A DNA stretch of 64,000 nt from Heterostelium multicystogenum (GCA_003667245.1 RCNN01000030.1:1-64000), one strand, 5' to 3'; counted from the stretch's first letter, positions 1 to 12,825 are shown. The notes: generated by a model from the letters alone, not told the origin. Numbers and translations are program-made.

Positions 1-939
1 ACTGTGACTTGGTTGTTGAGACATGAAAAACAATTTTGTTGGGATGGGTGTTGTTGGAGTTGTGGAAGGTGGTGTTGTTGATGTTGGTGATGATTCATTT
101 GACTTGCAGATTTAGGAATATTCGAGTTGGGAGTGTGAGGTTTTAAGTTGGGGTTTTGTGGAGTCCAATTGGTTTGTTTGAAGTTCCAGTGGTAGGAGGC
201 AAAGGTGGCATTTCCTACCTTGTTTCTTCACCAAAGAATCCTTTCCTTTCAACCTCCATTTAATACCACATGCATTACACAATGAACCTTTTCCGGATGG
301 ACCACGTCTCCATGTTGGTGTTGTAGTACAGCCACAAAACTCCAAACTCTAACTATTGGTGCCACTTTTTCTTCGATATATAATTACTATTTCCACTTTG
401 TTTTTTAAGTTTGTTGTTTGTTGGATTTGATTTATTTGTTGCTGTTGCTGTAATTGCTTTTGTTTCTGGATTTGATATATTTGATCTTTTTGTTGCTGAG
501 AGATAGATGGAACAACGCCAGTTGATTGTTGTTGTAAATGATGATTTTGATTCTTTAGATTATTATTTTGATAAAACTGGAAATGGAGAGAAACTTTTTT
601 AAAAGGGAGGCTGTTTTGCTATCGATATTTTCTGAGGAATCGAAATCTAATTCAAGAGGAAGTTTGCTATTTTGATGAGAGTGTGGAGAAGGAGCGAAAT
701 GAATGGGAGAGTGAAAGATGATCTCTGCTTTTCTCAATACTGGATGATATTGGTGAAAATAAATAACATATCTTCGTCCATTATTCTGCTCAATACTAAT
801 ATAAAATTTCTCTATAGGTGTAGAGGAGGGTGAGATATGTTGGTGGTGTGGTGTGGGGTGGGGGACAAATAATGAGCGATTGGTTGTAAAACTTGTCTCT
901 ATCAATGATGATATGCTATTTGATATATAATAATGAGAT
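1..939 (-). CDS. GATA-type zinc-finger transcription factor, disrupted and partial
   Basis: One GATA finger is encoded at about 240-345: Cys-x2-Cys, then [19 protein letters not shown], the class IV Cys-x2-Cys-x17/18-Cys-x2-Cys zinc knuckle that binds GATA sites in DNA. Upstream, 354-560 encodes a Gln/Asn-rich segment and 555-939 a His/Pro/Ser-rich segment in a different frame. A splice acceptor at 940-941 implies an earlier exon that I cannot locate. Downstream of the finger the likely frame changes near 220 and continues as a Gln/His/Pro-rich tail, open to base 1, so the 3' end lies outside the window. Lesions: an in-frame TAG at 349-351 just before the finger, a frame change near the A-run at about 600, and one near 220. 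Family call is firm; exon structure is not. It is a real gene with sequencing errors, or a decaying copy. Confidence 0.72.
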
Positions 940-3900
940 CTAATTTAGAAATAATTGTATTATTAAATTATCTATTTGTTGATTAATTTGGTAAAAAGTG
1001 GTGAGCTGTTGTTGGGTGATCTATTTTATCTAATTAGATTGCTTGTTGTTATTCTAATGTTTTAGTATTGGTGTGTTAGAGCAATGTTGTAATGAATAAA
1101 TAGGGGTAGGGAGTAGATGGTTGTAATAATTGAATCAAAAGTGATTGATTTAGTAAAATAGGTTTTGTGTGAATTTGATTGATTAAGTGACTGATTGATC
1201 ACTGATTGATTGATTGATTGGTTGGCTGCTGACTAATTGATTGTTCTATTAAGTGTTCAAGTGAGCTAGTTGAGCAATTGATTGACTTGATTGCTGATTT
1301 TAATACCTGATATATGTCACTTATGTGTGGTATATAAAAATTGTTTGATCAGGTTTGGTGCGATGATTGCAGTGGTAAAATAGATCGTTGATTAAGATAA
1401 TAAATCAAGTAGCTGGGATACTGATATCAAAATATATATGATCGATTTTTAAATACTGATTGTGGTTAGGGTAAGTTGGAATTGTTGATTTGGAAAACTA
1501 TTGATCGTTCTGAGCAGGTGAATAAATTAAATAAATATATATGTGTGCTCTCGATGGAAATTTCTAGTTTAGAAAAATTAATTTAGGTTAGTAAATCTAG
1601 GTACGGGGTTGTTATGGTAGTGTATGGATTGGGTGGAGTGCTAGGAAAAGGAAACGCACAACTAATAAAGAAAAAAATAAATAGTGTTTATGATATATTA
1701 AATTGGAATTGGTAAAATGGAAAATGAAAAAATTAATGAAAGTGATTTTGTTTATTGTCAAGTTTCAGGAAATAGCTTGTTTATTTCAGATGATAATAAA
1801 TATAATATTTATTATTATTATTATTATTATTAATATATATTGAATTATTTATTATTAATAGTGTGGGGTATTTGTGGAGTGTGAATGTCAGCAGTGATGT
1901 GTGGGTATGTTTGGATTGTTGTTTGTCGTTGCCATTTACTGGTGTGGTATCATGGTTGATATTGATGTCAAAATCAACAGACACATCGATGATAGGTGAT
2001 GAATATTTGGTTTCATTGATAGATAAAACTAAAATATTCATTTGGTGGGGGTGGTATTGTCCACAACAACACATATGGACAAAAACACCAACCAACCACC
2101 TCTAAATAAATAAATATGAATTCAATTTTTATATTTCCTTATTTCTCAAATAATGGTTGTTGGTTGATGTTGATGTCGTCGTTGGGTGTATTAGTGTATA
2201 TCAATGAGTAGTTGAGTTGATTTATATGTTATTGTCATTCATAAGTAATCTAATTTGGAAATGTATTGGTGTGAGTGTGAGTGTGTTTTTGATTTTAATT
2301 CGTCTGATTTTTATTTATTTGTGATTAACAATGAATGGTTGATGACTGTCTGACTTTATTATTATATTTAATAGATAACTAAACATTTAAATAAAAGTAA
2401 TAATAATAATCATCATCATAAATAACAGCAATCATGGTTACGAATCAATAGATCATTGGAGTGTTAGGTGTTTTCAGATGATAGGTTGGTTAGATTATTT
2501 TAAATTTCTTGTTACTGTTGCAACTAATCATCAATGTCGTAGTTACAGAAACATCAAATTGAATATTGATGTTGAGTAAGTTGGATTATGACATTGTTAA
2601 ATGGTGGCATCTGTAGATATTTAAAAATTGACAACAATTAACACCTTATCAAATTAGTGATGATAAATTAGAAAAGATAATACTGCAAAAATTGGAAATA
2701 CTAAATTTTAGAGATAGATTGATCGGGTATAACCATGACATTATTAGCAAATGAAAGTAAATCTTCTTAAATATCTGTGTTTTAATTGTTTAATAGATTA
2801 AAATATTCTTTGTACTTATTACTGCTTCTTCCTATTCTTAATCCTGTTCTTTAAATTTAACACGATAATATCATGATGATTTAAATATTGAACTATTCTT
2901 CATCATCCAATGAAATATTAATTTATTAAACTGATCCAATAAATATATATTAAAGTGATATACATAAATAATTTGATTCCATGTATTTTATGGTGATTGA
3001 AGTTATTAGTATTGTGGTTGTTGTTGTTATTGGTGCGTCTCTATAAAGTATTAGAATTTAAAATATATGTGTAATATTAACTATGATTATTAATATTATT
3101 GAATCTATAATTCTTGAATTGGAGATTGCATGATGAATCAATCTCTAATTTTAACACACGGAAAACATTATTTTTTGCAATGATTGACACCTATGGATAT
3201 AGATTGTGTTTCAGATATTATATTTAGATATTTTTAGTGTTTTCAATATTAAAACAATTTATCTATATTTGGTTATTGGTGTGTGTATGTGTGTGTGGGT
3301 ATTTGAGTGGAATGGCAATATTAATTAACACAATGACAAGATTATACCCAACCAAAATTACGAATGTTATTATTGGTTGTAATAAATACCCTGTTTTTCT
3401 ATTAAAAAACATTTTTTAAAAGTATTTTTATATTTATGATTAAATATGGTATGTATGGTGTAGATGTATTTTTTACAATTAAATAAAAAATATTTTTAAT
3501 ACTTACAAAAAATTTTTTACAAAATATTTACAAATATTTGTTTATTTATTTATTGGTTGTTTGTGTGATTGATTATTTATACAATATTTACAGATAATTA
3601 ATTCAAAGATTAATGGGTTGAAAAGGAAATTGATGAAATGTTGGATTAAAATGTGATTTCCAAGTCTTATAGATGATTAAATTTTTAATTATTGATTTAT
3701 TGTGATTCACATGTTGTTCAATCAATGATATATTAAAATTTGCAGATTAATAGACCCAATTTAATAGCAGATGCTGGTGAAATCATCATGATTTTCAAAT
3801 TAAGACAACAAAGAACAACGATGGAAATCTAAAAACTTATTAAAATATATTGAAAATTTATTCGAGTATTTACAAAATAAGCAAATTCACACCAATATTT

Positions 3901-5837
3901 CTTCTTTGAAATTCCATAAAAAGTAAATGTTGTCCTTTTATGGTGATAAAAAGGAAGTTAAAAGTAATTTAATTAAAAACAAAAAACAAAAAAACAAAAA
4001 AACAAAAAACACCACACAATGATGACACCTGTATATGAGATGACTCATAGCAATCAACACTTTAATAATTGAGTTTGATGTCCTGATGCTACCAGCGATG
4101 TCTTTATCACCCCAATAACCACAAACATGTGGTGGTGCTTTAGGCTTCACCATACACCACCATCCATCAATCAAACCTTACTTTAACCTACGTAGGTGGT
4201 TGATGAAAGCTTGATCATCATCATCATAGTTCTATACAACAAGAGGTGGGGTAAACTTTTTTTGCAAAAATTTTGATTGAACCTTGCAAATGGATTTGAC
4301 AGATTACTTTGTGAATGGAACTTAACCGTCCACATATTGTACCTTAAACTTGGTCTAGATAGACTCATCAAATTCATACAAAAAGACTCAAATCTTTACC
4401 AACAATCACTATCTTCACCTTTTCAATAAGATAAAAAGTATCGGTTTCCTTTTGTTATTATTATTATTATTTATATTATATGAACAACTGATCAGTTACT
4501 CAACTGATTGATGGGTATCCTTTACAATTATTGATTATTACTTAATAATATATTATTATTGATGATGTACCAAACAAATGGTAAATTAACAGAAATTTAA
4601 GCAAGTTTTTTAATATAATAATATTTAATAACTGACTAACTTCATTCTTTTAAGATATCGTCATTATAATATAATATTACTGTAGTAATAATTTTACCCA
4701 TAATGAAATGGGATAATACAATTTCTTCTATGTTTGATTCATGTAATGATAACCAAACATTAGAAGTTTATTTGGTAAATGAATAAATTACTTTATACTT
4801 GTTGTATGATGATGATGTTCACACCAATCAACCATTGGTGGATAGTGGTATATGAATTATTATTTTTTTTGTAAATTGGATTAATTGAGGTAGCACAACT
4901 ATTGAATCAGGGTTAGTTATTAAAATAATTGAACAACCACACACTCCACTCTTAATTATTGTTTATATTCTTTTTAAACAAAGTGTTTTCTTAATATTTA
5001 AAACAAGAAAAAAGGGTTCATCAATCAGTCAAAAGTATAACACATACAGGATTAGGATGGGATGGGTTATAAAAATAGTTTAAAACAAATCTCGAGATAT
5101 AGTTTTTCAATTTAAATCAAACACATTGAAGTATAGAAAGTATGATTATTATTATTATTTGTAAATTGGTCTATACTATACTATACTATACTCCATTGTT
5201 GAGGATATACATTTGATGAGTTAATTGTTCTTATTGTTTCTCTAATACTGTATATTTATTTTTTTTAAAGACAAGCACCCCAAAACATGTTTACTCCCGA
5301 AAACGTACTTAAGTAAATCAATAAAACCATAGGAATTTGGCAAGATACTCTCACTACTATAACATTTGTGATAGCATTCCCACTTTTGTAGATTTAATTA
5401 ATTAAATTGTTAGCAATGTAGAAAGACAAATAATACATCACGCCAACAATATTTCTCTGTTATTTACAAAGATTATAATGGTTTGACTCTTTCTTTTAAC
5501 TGATCAGTCATTCTTTTAATGATTTCTTTTTGACCCTTTCCATATATACTAATAAATCTTGAACACATCATCACATATAATATATACCATACTTTCTATA
5601 TAGATTGTAATCTCGACTTGAACCATCACTGTTGGTTAGTTTAAAATTTAATATATCTTTATTAAATACCACTTACATCACATCATCCATCCATCATCCT
5701 CCATCATCACTAACAATTGAAATTATAAATACCTTATTCCATATCTAAATACATTTGGTTGATTTAAAATTTTCAAATCAAATACTTAGTCTTGAAGTAT
5801 AAGTTCCATTTTCTATAAATCTATATTTCTAAAAACA
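940..5837. other. long gene-poor region upstream of two divergent genes
   Basis: About 4.9 kb of AT-rich DNA with no conserved protein in six frames. Short open frames near 1781-2105, 3237-3419 and 3938-4377 have non-ATG starts, biased composition or no recognisable motif, and I leave them out. It holds simple repeats: ATT-type near 1806-1833, GATT-type near 1190-1225, and ACTAT repeats near 5171-5192. It separates a GATA gene reading left from a gene reading right, so long regulatory DNA or untranslated exons are possible. Confidence 0.6.
1806..1833. repeat. (ATT)n microsatellite
   Basis: Uninterrupted run of ATT units in intergenic DNA, typical of dictyostelid genomes. No gene association seen. 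Confidence 0.85.
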
Positions 5838-6963
5838 ATGATGACTGAATATTTTAATCAGTGTCTCGTAAGACATGACAATGAAACTTCCAAAATAAAT
5901 AAATCCCTTCTTCGAATAGAAAATGTATGTATGTTTGTCAAGCTAACCTTAGGAAATTTAGAACTAATTATAAAATTAGATTCATGGACATTTACTCCCA
6001 GAATCCAACCTGGAATCAAATAAGGTTGCTGCTAGATCTGTTGGGGATGCTCTATCACCAATTTCCAATATCGATAAAAATTCTTTACAACAAACTATAT
6101 CACTGGTTAGATATAGAGAGTTTAAAGAAGACTTTCCTATTAATCTAAGAAAATATCTATATGAGACAACCTATTATCTTCACAAAACCAACAAATTGTC
6201 CAATCCAGAAGTCCAAACAAAACTGATGCCCTCTCTTGCCAAAACAATAATTTTTGATTTATATAACAAGAGACTAGCCAATCTTTTCAAGAATACCGAA
6301 GTTCCATATTTTTGTAGACCATACTGTGTCGGTTTGAAAGCCCTCTACTCAAGACATTCTACATCCACAATGATGGAATGTAAAAAATATTTGGGTAGAA
6401 ATGATATTGATATCATTCATGGTGATAAGATTCGCCAACTTATCCAAGTTTCCCAGTTCGTTCTAAATACATCGTCGCCAATGGGGTCTTCCAACACAAT
6501 GCAAACCCTTCATAGATATGAAAATGATATTTCAGGATACCTTTTGAACCTTGAAAACCTAATTAAACTACTACACCAAAGAGAAACATTGAAAATCAAT
6601 TTCCTTAAGCAGTTGATTCTTTCTAATGAAGGCACTCCTATAGAGAAGATCCCACAAGAAAACCAATTGGCTGTCATAGATAAATGCGGATCTTTTGCCG
6701 TCAACGTTGCCGTGGCTCATTTGGAATATAAAATTGTTGAAGACCTGCTAACTAATCGTGAAGTACTCCAACAACCAATACTCACAAGATTAGTTTTATT
6801 AGATACATTGGTAAAGATCCAAGATGATTTGGGCTGGATAGTTTCAAATCGATTACTTCCAGAAGATGTTTCCATGTCCTTGCCATTTTTAATCCATGAT
6901 TTATGTGTCGTATTAAATCCACATATTCTAACTATCGTAGACTCCTTTGCACTCCAGAAATAG
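5838..6963 (+). CDS. acyl-CoA oxidase-like protein, C-terminal domain only
   Basis: Starts at the ATG at 5838; the frame changes near 6000-6020, then stays open to 6963, about 390 residues. The distal part follows the C-terminal helical half of peroxisomal acyl-CoA oxidases: GLKALYSRHSTSTMMECKK matches the GLKA...ECR stretch, and the end, LNPHILTIVDSFAL, matches the family's VDAF region. True oxidases are about 660 residues with an N-terminal FAD/substrate domain, which I do not see. The usual CGGHGY block is absent (YLGRNDID instead), and the FEGENT block with the catalytic Glu reads PMGSSNT. No SKL-type peroxisomal signal is visible. Inference: an inactive relative or a remnant. The first 60 residues are not recognised. 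Confidence 0.62.
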
Positions 6964-7011
6964 ATATAATATAAATCCAGAAAATTAATCAATAAATTAT
7001 TTATTTAATAC

Positions 7012-10000
7012 TTATTTCTTTGCGAGTTTGAGTGGTTTACTTTCAGACTCATCAACGTCTTTTCTTTTTTTGTTGCCAGATGCTTCGACTTTGGGGAAGG
7101 GAAGAACAGTTTTCTTCTTTGGGGTAGTCGACGAAGCCGGTGCACTCAACAACTTATTGAGAGTACTCGATCCAGTACTGGACGATTTAGTTGAAGTTTG
7201 TTTTTGGAGACTTTATATTTCTAGATAAAAAATAAGAAATAATATTAATCGATTTGTTTAAATTATTGAAATTAAAACTCATACTCTTCTACTTTTGGTG
7301 CAGGAATAGATGAGGTATCTGTTTGATCTGTTGAGGCGGTTGCTGTATTAGAAGCTATAGTTGTAGGAATAGCAGTATTGAATTTATCCTGAATAAAACA
7401 ATTAATATTTAAATATTACAATTGTGAATTAAGTTAGATATTTACCATAAATGAAACAATCTTGGTTGAAACAGTAATTGATTTTTTATCATTGGCCAAC
7501 TTAATGGCAATGGTTAATGATTTCTTAAATTGCAACAACTGGCATAACTCTATGCATCTCTGAACTTTTCCTTCTTCCAAAGAAGTCTTAAATTAACAAT
7601 ATTAGTACAACTCGAATACCTAACATTGAAAAGTCTTAACATTACCTTGAAAAGTCTTAAAATATCAGAATCAAACAAAGTTTGTTGCTTTTGTAATGAT
7701 TCACTATTTTCATATTGATCTGACTGTACAAAATTGCTAAAAGCCTGCTTTGCCTTATAGAAACTGGTAAACAACTAATATTAGTAAAATGCCATATAAA
7801 TTGTTGACATTGTGTGACTATATACTTTTCTTCAAGTGATAGGTTGCTAGGATTTTCAGGAGTAAGGAGTATAGGTGTCATTGGAATTGGAGATAAAGTT
7901 GGTCTTGGAACTGTTTGAGGTTGTGACTGTGTTTTGCAAAAAACATTTTTAGTAATAAGATCGATTTGTTCACCTAAGCACACATACCTCGCATAAAATA
8001 CAATAGATACTCTTATCATTTAATCCAACAACCCAGTAGTTGATAGTGCTTGATTTGGAAACACTCTTTAAATCCTTGATTGGACTCCATTGAAGAGGTG
8101 AATTTTTAGTTGGCCATAGAGGCATTAAACCTCTAACAATACCTTTTGAGTCGACCGTTGTGAGCTGTCTATCCTCTGCATCGGAGAATCCAATCCATGT
8201 AAGCTTTGATAGTGGGGAAATTGCCAAATCATCATGGTATTTTTGATTTCCGTTGTTCAAGTCCAAATACATTGTACGTAGACATCCACCGTTCGAGTAG
8301 ACAACTGCCAACATGTCATCTGGGCTTTGCGCCATTGTGATAAAGTCACCACTAATTGAGAGGACAGCGAGCTGTAAACCACTCAAACTAAATATTCTTA
8401 AAGATCTTTGCTTGGTGCATGCTACAATGTAGTTACTACCAATCGAGACACCAACGACTTTATCATCTTCTTTGATTTGATAGCTCCAATCTTCATTATG
8501 TCCAATTGAATCAAATGGCTTGAAATAGAGTGTTGATACTTTGGTGGATGCAAACACTGCACCTGCCTTTCCAAGTGAGGCCATATCGAAATGATTGTTA
8601 TCGATGAACGTAATCTTTTTATGGAATGAAATTTCATGAAACTCAATCTCAATGGATCCACTAGATTTCGAAGATGTCTCATCCTCACGCTTAATAATCA
8701 TTCCAATCATGTTGAGAGCTAAGAAATAACGTGCTTTCTATCGCCATAGGTTGAGCCTGGTTGGAATGATCTGAGGGCTGTTGGGCTATTACCTTTGGTT
8801 AGAGAAGAAACCAATGTATCTCTATCCATCTTTTTAGGTTTTGATTGCTCTTCCACGAAATCATCAATAAAATCATCTGCTTCCATCTCATAATCGGATT
8901 GCTCCTCATCTAGGATATCTACAGCATCATCCTTCTTTGGCTTTTTCTTGGCACTTGAGTCTTCGGCTTCATCAATGTCTGGACTATCAAACATTTCACT
9001 CAATACCTGTGAATTCGACTTTAAAGCACCAGAGGATGGAGAAGGTAAATTACTTGGGATAATGTTCCAACATACACCTATTTGTCCTTTTGAATCAATC
9101 TAAATTTTGGTAAATAAAATCAGTGTAATTGTTCACCAGTTTGAAATATAAAATAACCTACAAATGCAAGACAGTTTCCATCAGCTCTCCATGTCATGTG
9201 ACAAATATTATTCTGATTTTTAAAATCGTTAACTGTTTCCATAGACTTTGGATCCCATACCATAATGTACTTGTCTAATCCACTTGATGCCAAGTATTTA
9301 CCGTTGGGTGACCACGAAACGCCATTTACATCACGGGTGTGTCCATTCTGTTCAAAAACATCTGTGCTCTCCCAACCATCTTTTTCAGAGATGCACACAA
9401 TAGTTTGTGACTCTGTATATGATAAACCAGTGCTGTCTGGCTTCCAAGAGACGACCGACCTGTTGACATTGTCACCACTTAATTCCATTTCAAAAACAGG
9501 ACTAACTTGATCCTCTGACACCTGTGATATCGACCAAATCTTGAGATACTTGTCATCCTGTCCAACTGAAACCAAGTAGTTTCCATTTGGTGAGTAGTAA
9601 ATTGATTGAATCATTCCGTCATGTGCTTTGAAAGTAATAATCTGTGAATGGTCCATCATATTAATCAATCTAATATTATCACTAGAAATCGTAAAAGAAT
9701 CCATTAATTTATCGGTTCAAACGTATAGCAGATAACTAATTAGTTACTTTGTAGCAGCAGCAAGATATGCGCCAGTTGGACTAAATGTCACAAAGGAGAT
9801 AACATTTGAAAATGTGATGGTTTTGGTTTCCTTTGCTGTCTTTGAGAGAGATTCGCTGGTGAACAACACCACAGTCTTGTCCAGAGAAGAGCTTGCCAAA
9901 TAGTCTCCTTTAGGTGAAATAGCTACACTGGTCACCGGTGAACTATGATGACTTTTCACCTCGACTGGCGTTAAATCAGTAGATTTCTCATTGCCAACTT

Positions 10001-10192
10001 TATATATTTTGATATCATTTGAGCTTGAACTACAACTTATAAGATAGGAGCTGAAAATTTATGAATCTATTAATGAATGCTCTCAAGTGATATCAATGCC
10101 ACATACACTTTAATTGGGTGAAACAACAGCAAGGATTGACTTGACTCTGGTTGAGATGGAAAGATATTCAATATCTTTGATTTTCCACTCAT
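7012..10192 (-). CDS. wdhd1: Ctf4/AND-1/WDHD1 replisome adaptor, WD40 + SepB
   Basis: Multi-exon. Tentative ATG at 10190-10192; the first exon/intron boundary is uncertain. Exons near 10041-9748, 9681-9162, 9099-8010 and several shorter ones to the TAA at 7012-7014. N-terminal WD40 repeats (VKSHHSSPVTSVAISPKG; HDGMIQSIYYSPNGNYL) are followed by an acidic linker, then FQPGSTY, the Ctf4 middle propeller (MIGMIIKRED; YWVVGLNDKSIYCILC) and a short helical segment (RCIELCQLLQFKKSLTIAIK). This is the order in Ctf4/AND-1, the trimeric hub linking CMG helicase to DNA polymerase alpha in the nucleus. The animal HMG box is absent; the tail ends in a Lys-rich, NLS-like stretch. One-base frameshift near 8720 between FQPGSTYGDR and the downstream propeller. 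Divergent from the gene at 10770. Confidence 0.88.
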
Positions 10193-10769
10193 TTTTTTTA
10201 GAATTATATCTATCTATCAAATATTTATAGTTGGTAAACTTAAACTAAAAACTATTAATAATTGATATGTATGATTTATTATATATCTAATACTTGGTAC
10301 AAAGATTTACAAAATCAAAAAAAAAGAGCGGGAAATTTAAATTTCAAATTTCAACCAAAGAATTCTTCTAATTAGTTTGTTTTTGATTTCATTACAAAGA
10401 ATTACAACTCAAGAGGAACAATCAAATAGATTGATCATTGAGTTGTATAAATAATTATATAATTCATACTCAACTTACTTCATGATTTATTGTAAATCAA
10501 TGAAGTAAAGATGGATAAACATATCTTATTTTGTTGATTGTAATAAATTTAATAAAGCCCACACTTCTCAATAAAACACAAAGCAATAAAGGCTACCATT
10601 GTAAAAACTAATGATTAGTTTTTTGCAAAAAACGACAACAACAACACCTGCAATTCATTCACTGTTATTCTGATATTCTCCCTATCTCTCCGTTTTTGAG
10701 CACGTTTGAAGCGCAACACTTGTTTTGCTTGTAGTAGTTGTTATTGGTAGTTAGTTAGCGAGTTAGAGA
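10193..10769. promoter_or_regulatory. shared intergenic promoter region of two divergent genes
   Basis: 577 bp between the start of the Ctf4 gene (-) and the small membrane-protein gene (+). AT-rich with A/T runs typical of dictyostelid promoters. No defined motif that I can name; the assignment rests on gene orientation only. Confidence 0.5.
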
Positions 10770-11080
10770 ATGGCATTTAAGATTCAACCAAGAACACCTT
10801 TGTTCTACGTTACCTCCTTCACTATTCTTGGTCTCTCATTTTACGCATTAGATAAATATCTATCGGGTGGCTATTGTATGTATTATTCTTTCGTTCATTA
10901 GTTGGACCATCAACCATTAAACTAACTCCATACTCTCTGCCTCTAGATGAATATATCAAATATCACAAGATTAAAAAGATTGAACAACAACAGGCCATTG
11001 AAGATCTTGCAAGAGAACGTATTAAAAGAAGAGAACTAGAAAGACAACAAGCAGCAGAGCAACAAAAACAACAGCAATAA
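10770..11080 (+). CDS. small single-pass membrane protein
   Basis: ATG at 10770; intron 10876-10946 (GTATGT...CTCTAG); exon 2 runs 10947-11080. The 240 coding bases give 79 residues in a clean frame. A hydrophobic segment at about residues 11-27 (LFYVTSFTILGLSFYAL) is followed by a highly charged helix with EQQQAIEDLARERIKRRELE and a Gln tail, probably a coiled coil. The layout resembles small inner-mitochondrial assembly factors, but I recognise no family, so function is unknown. Its 3' end converges on the MAK11 gene, 203 bp away. Confidence 0.72.
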
Positions 11081-11283
11081 TATAATAATACAATCAACAA
11101 CAACGACGACAACTACGACGATCGTACCCCTTCAATCAGTAGCATAGCAGGAGACATCAACATCAACATCATCGGTAGAACAGTTTGCTACTACCATTTC
11201 ATAATCATTTACACATGTGAATGAACTAAAACACAATTTGTGTTCAATATATATATAACTAATAATAAAATAACTATATTAAT

Positions 11284-12825
11284 TTATTTTGATTTCTTTG
11301 ACTTTAATTGATTCTTTGGTACGACTTTCTTTGTTGGTAGTTTTGGTGATTTGCTTTCGGTTGTAGTTGATTGCTTTTGTGGAAGACGCTTTTGATTCTT
11401 TTTGTACTTTCTAGCTCTTGGCTTGTTATTGTGTGCTTTTCCATCGTCATAATCGACCTCTACTTGAAACTTGGGTACACTTACAACTTTTTCTTTTACC
11501 TCGTCCTCAGGATCTTCTGCCATTTCTTCGTTTTCATCTTCTTGACTCTCTCTGGCCTCTGCTTCTTTCATTGCTATTTCTCTTTGGTGGTCGTTGATCT
11601 TTGATACTGTTATACATGTCAATCTTGCTTCTGTCTCGGCCATACCAATGGGGAACTCGGTGTCAATGTTCCAAACGGTGATGAGACCGTCTGAAGTAAT
11701 GCTTAAAAGATATGGAGTCTTGTCTGCTCTCGATTTGAAACTGAGCAAATCCAATCCCTTAATTCTGGTTTCGCAACCTTCCAATCTCTTAGCGATCTTT
11801 CCAGTCTTGTAGTTGATGATAGTAATGAGCTTATCCTCACCTCCAACGGCAAGCAATTCGTCATTGATAAACTTGAGTGCCAGGATCTGTTGCTTGAAGT
11901 CAAAGCTAAACAACTCTTTGCTTTCGGCAGAGTAAACTGCTACTCGATCAATATAGACTACAGCATAGCCATCACCACTTGGCGACCATTGTACAATCAA
12001 ACCTTCCTTAGGCAACTTCTGGTAGTGTGCAGCCACACCACGCAACATGTCCCAGAGGAAGATACGTCTGTCCTTACCAACAGAAAGAGCAACCTTTCCA
12101 GATGGATGGATTGAAACTGAGTTTACAACATCTTTGTGTCCCTTGAGTTGCTTCAAACACTCCCAGTCACGAACACGCCACACGCTGAGAGTCTTGTCAC
12201 GTGAGGCAGCGATCATATGGGTATCGTTGAAGAACTCAATATCAGTGATGAATCCCTCGTGTTTAGAGAGTGTACCGAATTCCTCACGCTTGTCCAATCT
12301 ATATACCTTCATAGTCTCGTCTGTTGAGGAGCTGACCATGAAAGAACCACCCGATCCAACTGACTTGACGCAACCAGTGTGTGAGGCATATGCAAAGAGC
12401 TTTTCCAAATGTACTTCAAGTCCTTCTTCCTTCTGTAACTCTGGATAATCCGATAGAAGAATAGCTTCGTAACCAAAAATTGAGTTTTCATAGCAACCAA
12501 CTGTAATAAGATTTGTAACATAGTAATCCTCTTCATCTACTGAATCATCATCATCATCATCATCATCAGAAGCAGCAGCCTCTTCAGCTACATCTTCATC
12601 TTCATCCTCTTCGACTTCTTCCTCCTTTTTCTTATTACTATTCTTTTTATTTGATTTCTTTGATTGTGGTTGCTGTTGTTGTTGATCAGGTTTCTTTAGG
12701 ATTGATTTCAATGGTTTTTCAGCAGGAGTGTCTTGTTCTGCAGCAACCACTGGCTTTGGAGGCTCAGCCTTCTTTTCGTTTACTTTTACAACTTTGGTTG
12801 TTGCCGATTTAGCTTTTGTTGACAT
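11284..12825 (-). CDS. MAK11/PAK1IP1-like WD40 protein
   Basis: Single uninterrupted 513-residue frame from the ATG at 12823-12825. Residues 1-100 are low complexity: Lys/Gln-rich, then Glu and Asp runs. From about residue 104 come WD40 repeats, with TVGCYENSIFGYE, FAYASHTGCVKSVGSGGSFM, GFITDIEFFNDTHMIAASRD and LKGHKDVVNSVSIHPSGKVA. The GCYE.S..GYE opening and ASH.G.VK block are typical of MAK11/PAK1IP1, a nucleolar propeller needed for 60S subunit assembly (in animals also a PAK1 inhibitor). The C-terminal 100 residues are acidic then Lys-rich, as expected for a nucleolar factor. Unusually for this window the frame is intact. Confidence 0.9.
   Translation of the reverse strand: MSTKAKSATTKVVKVNEKKAEPPKPVVAAEQDTPAEKPLKSILKKPDQQQQQPQSKKSNKKNSNKKKEEEVEEDEDEDVAEEAAASDDDDDDDDSVDEEDYYVTNLITVGCYENSIFGYEAILLSDYPELQKEEGLEVHLEKLFAYASHTGCVKSVGSGGSFMVSSSTDETMKVYRLDKREEFGTLSKHEGFITDIEFFNDTHMIAASRDKTLSVWRVRDWECLKQLKGHKDVVNSVSIHPSGKVALSVGKDRRIFLWDMLRGVAAHYQKLPKEGLIVQWSPSGDGYAVVYIDRVAVYSAESKELFSFDFKQQILALKFINDELLAVGGEDKLITIINYKTGKIAKRLEGCETRIKGLDLLSFKSRADKTPYLLSITSDGLITVWNIDTEFPIGMAETEARLTCITVSKINDHQREIAMKEAEARESQEDENEEMAEDPEDEVKEKVVSVPKFQVEVDYDDGKAHNNKPRARKYKKNQKRLPQKQSTTTESKSPKLPTKKVVPKNQLKSKKSK

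Noticed and set aside
1781..2105. Open frames on both strands with a Cys/His-containing start and an Asn run
   Set aside because: No ATG start; the coding potential comes from repeat DNA; no motif or splice partner found.
3938..4377. Two adjacent - strand frames of 64-78 codons
   Set aside because: Composition reflects poly-A and ATC repeats; no domain, no clear promoter or splice signals.
4696..4703. ACCCATAA, resembling the upstream element of Dictyostelium small RNA genes
   Set aside because: An 8-mer is expected by chance, and I see no class I RNA motif or snRNA sequence at the expected distance downstream.
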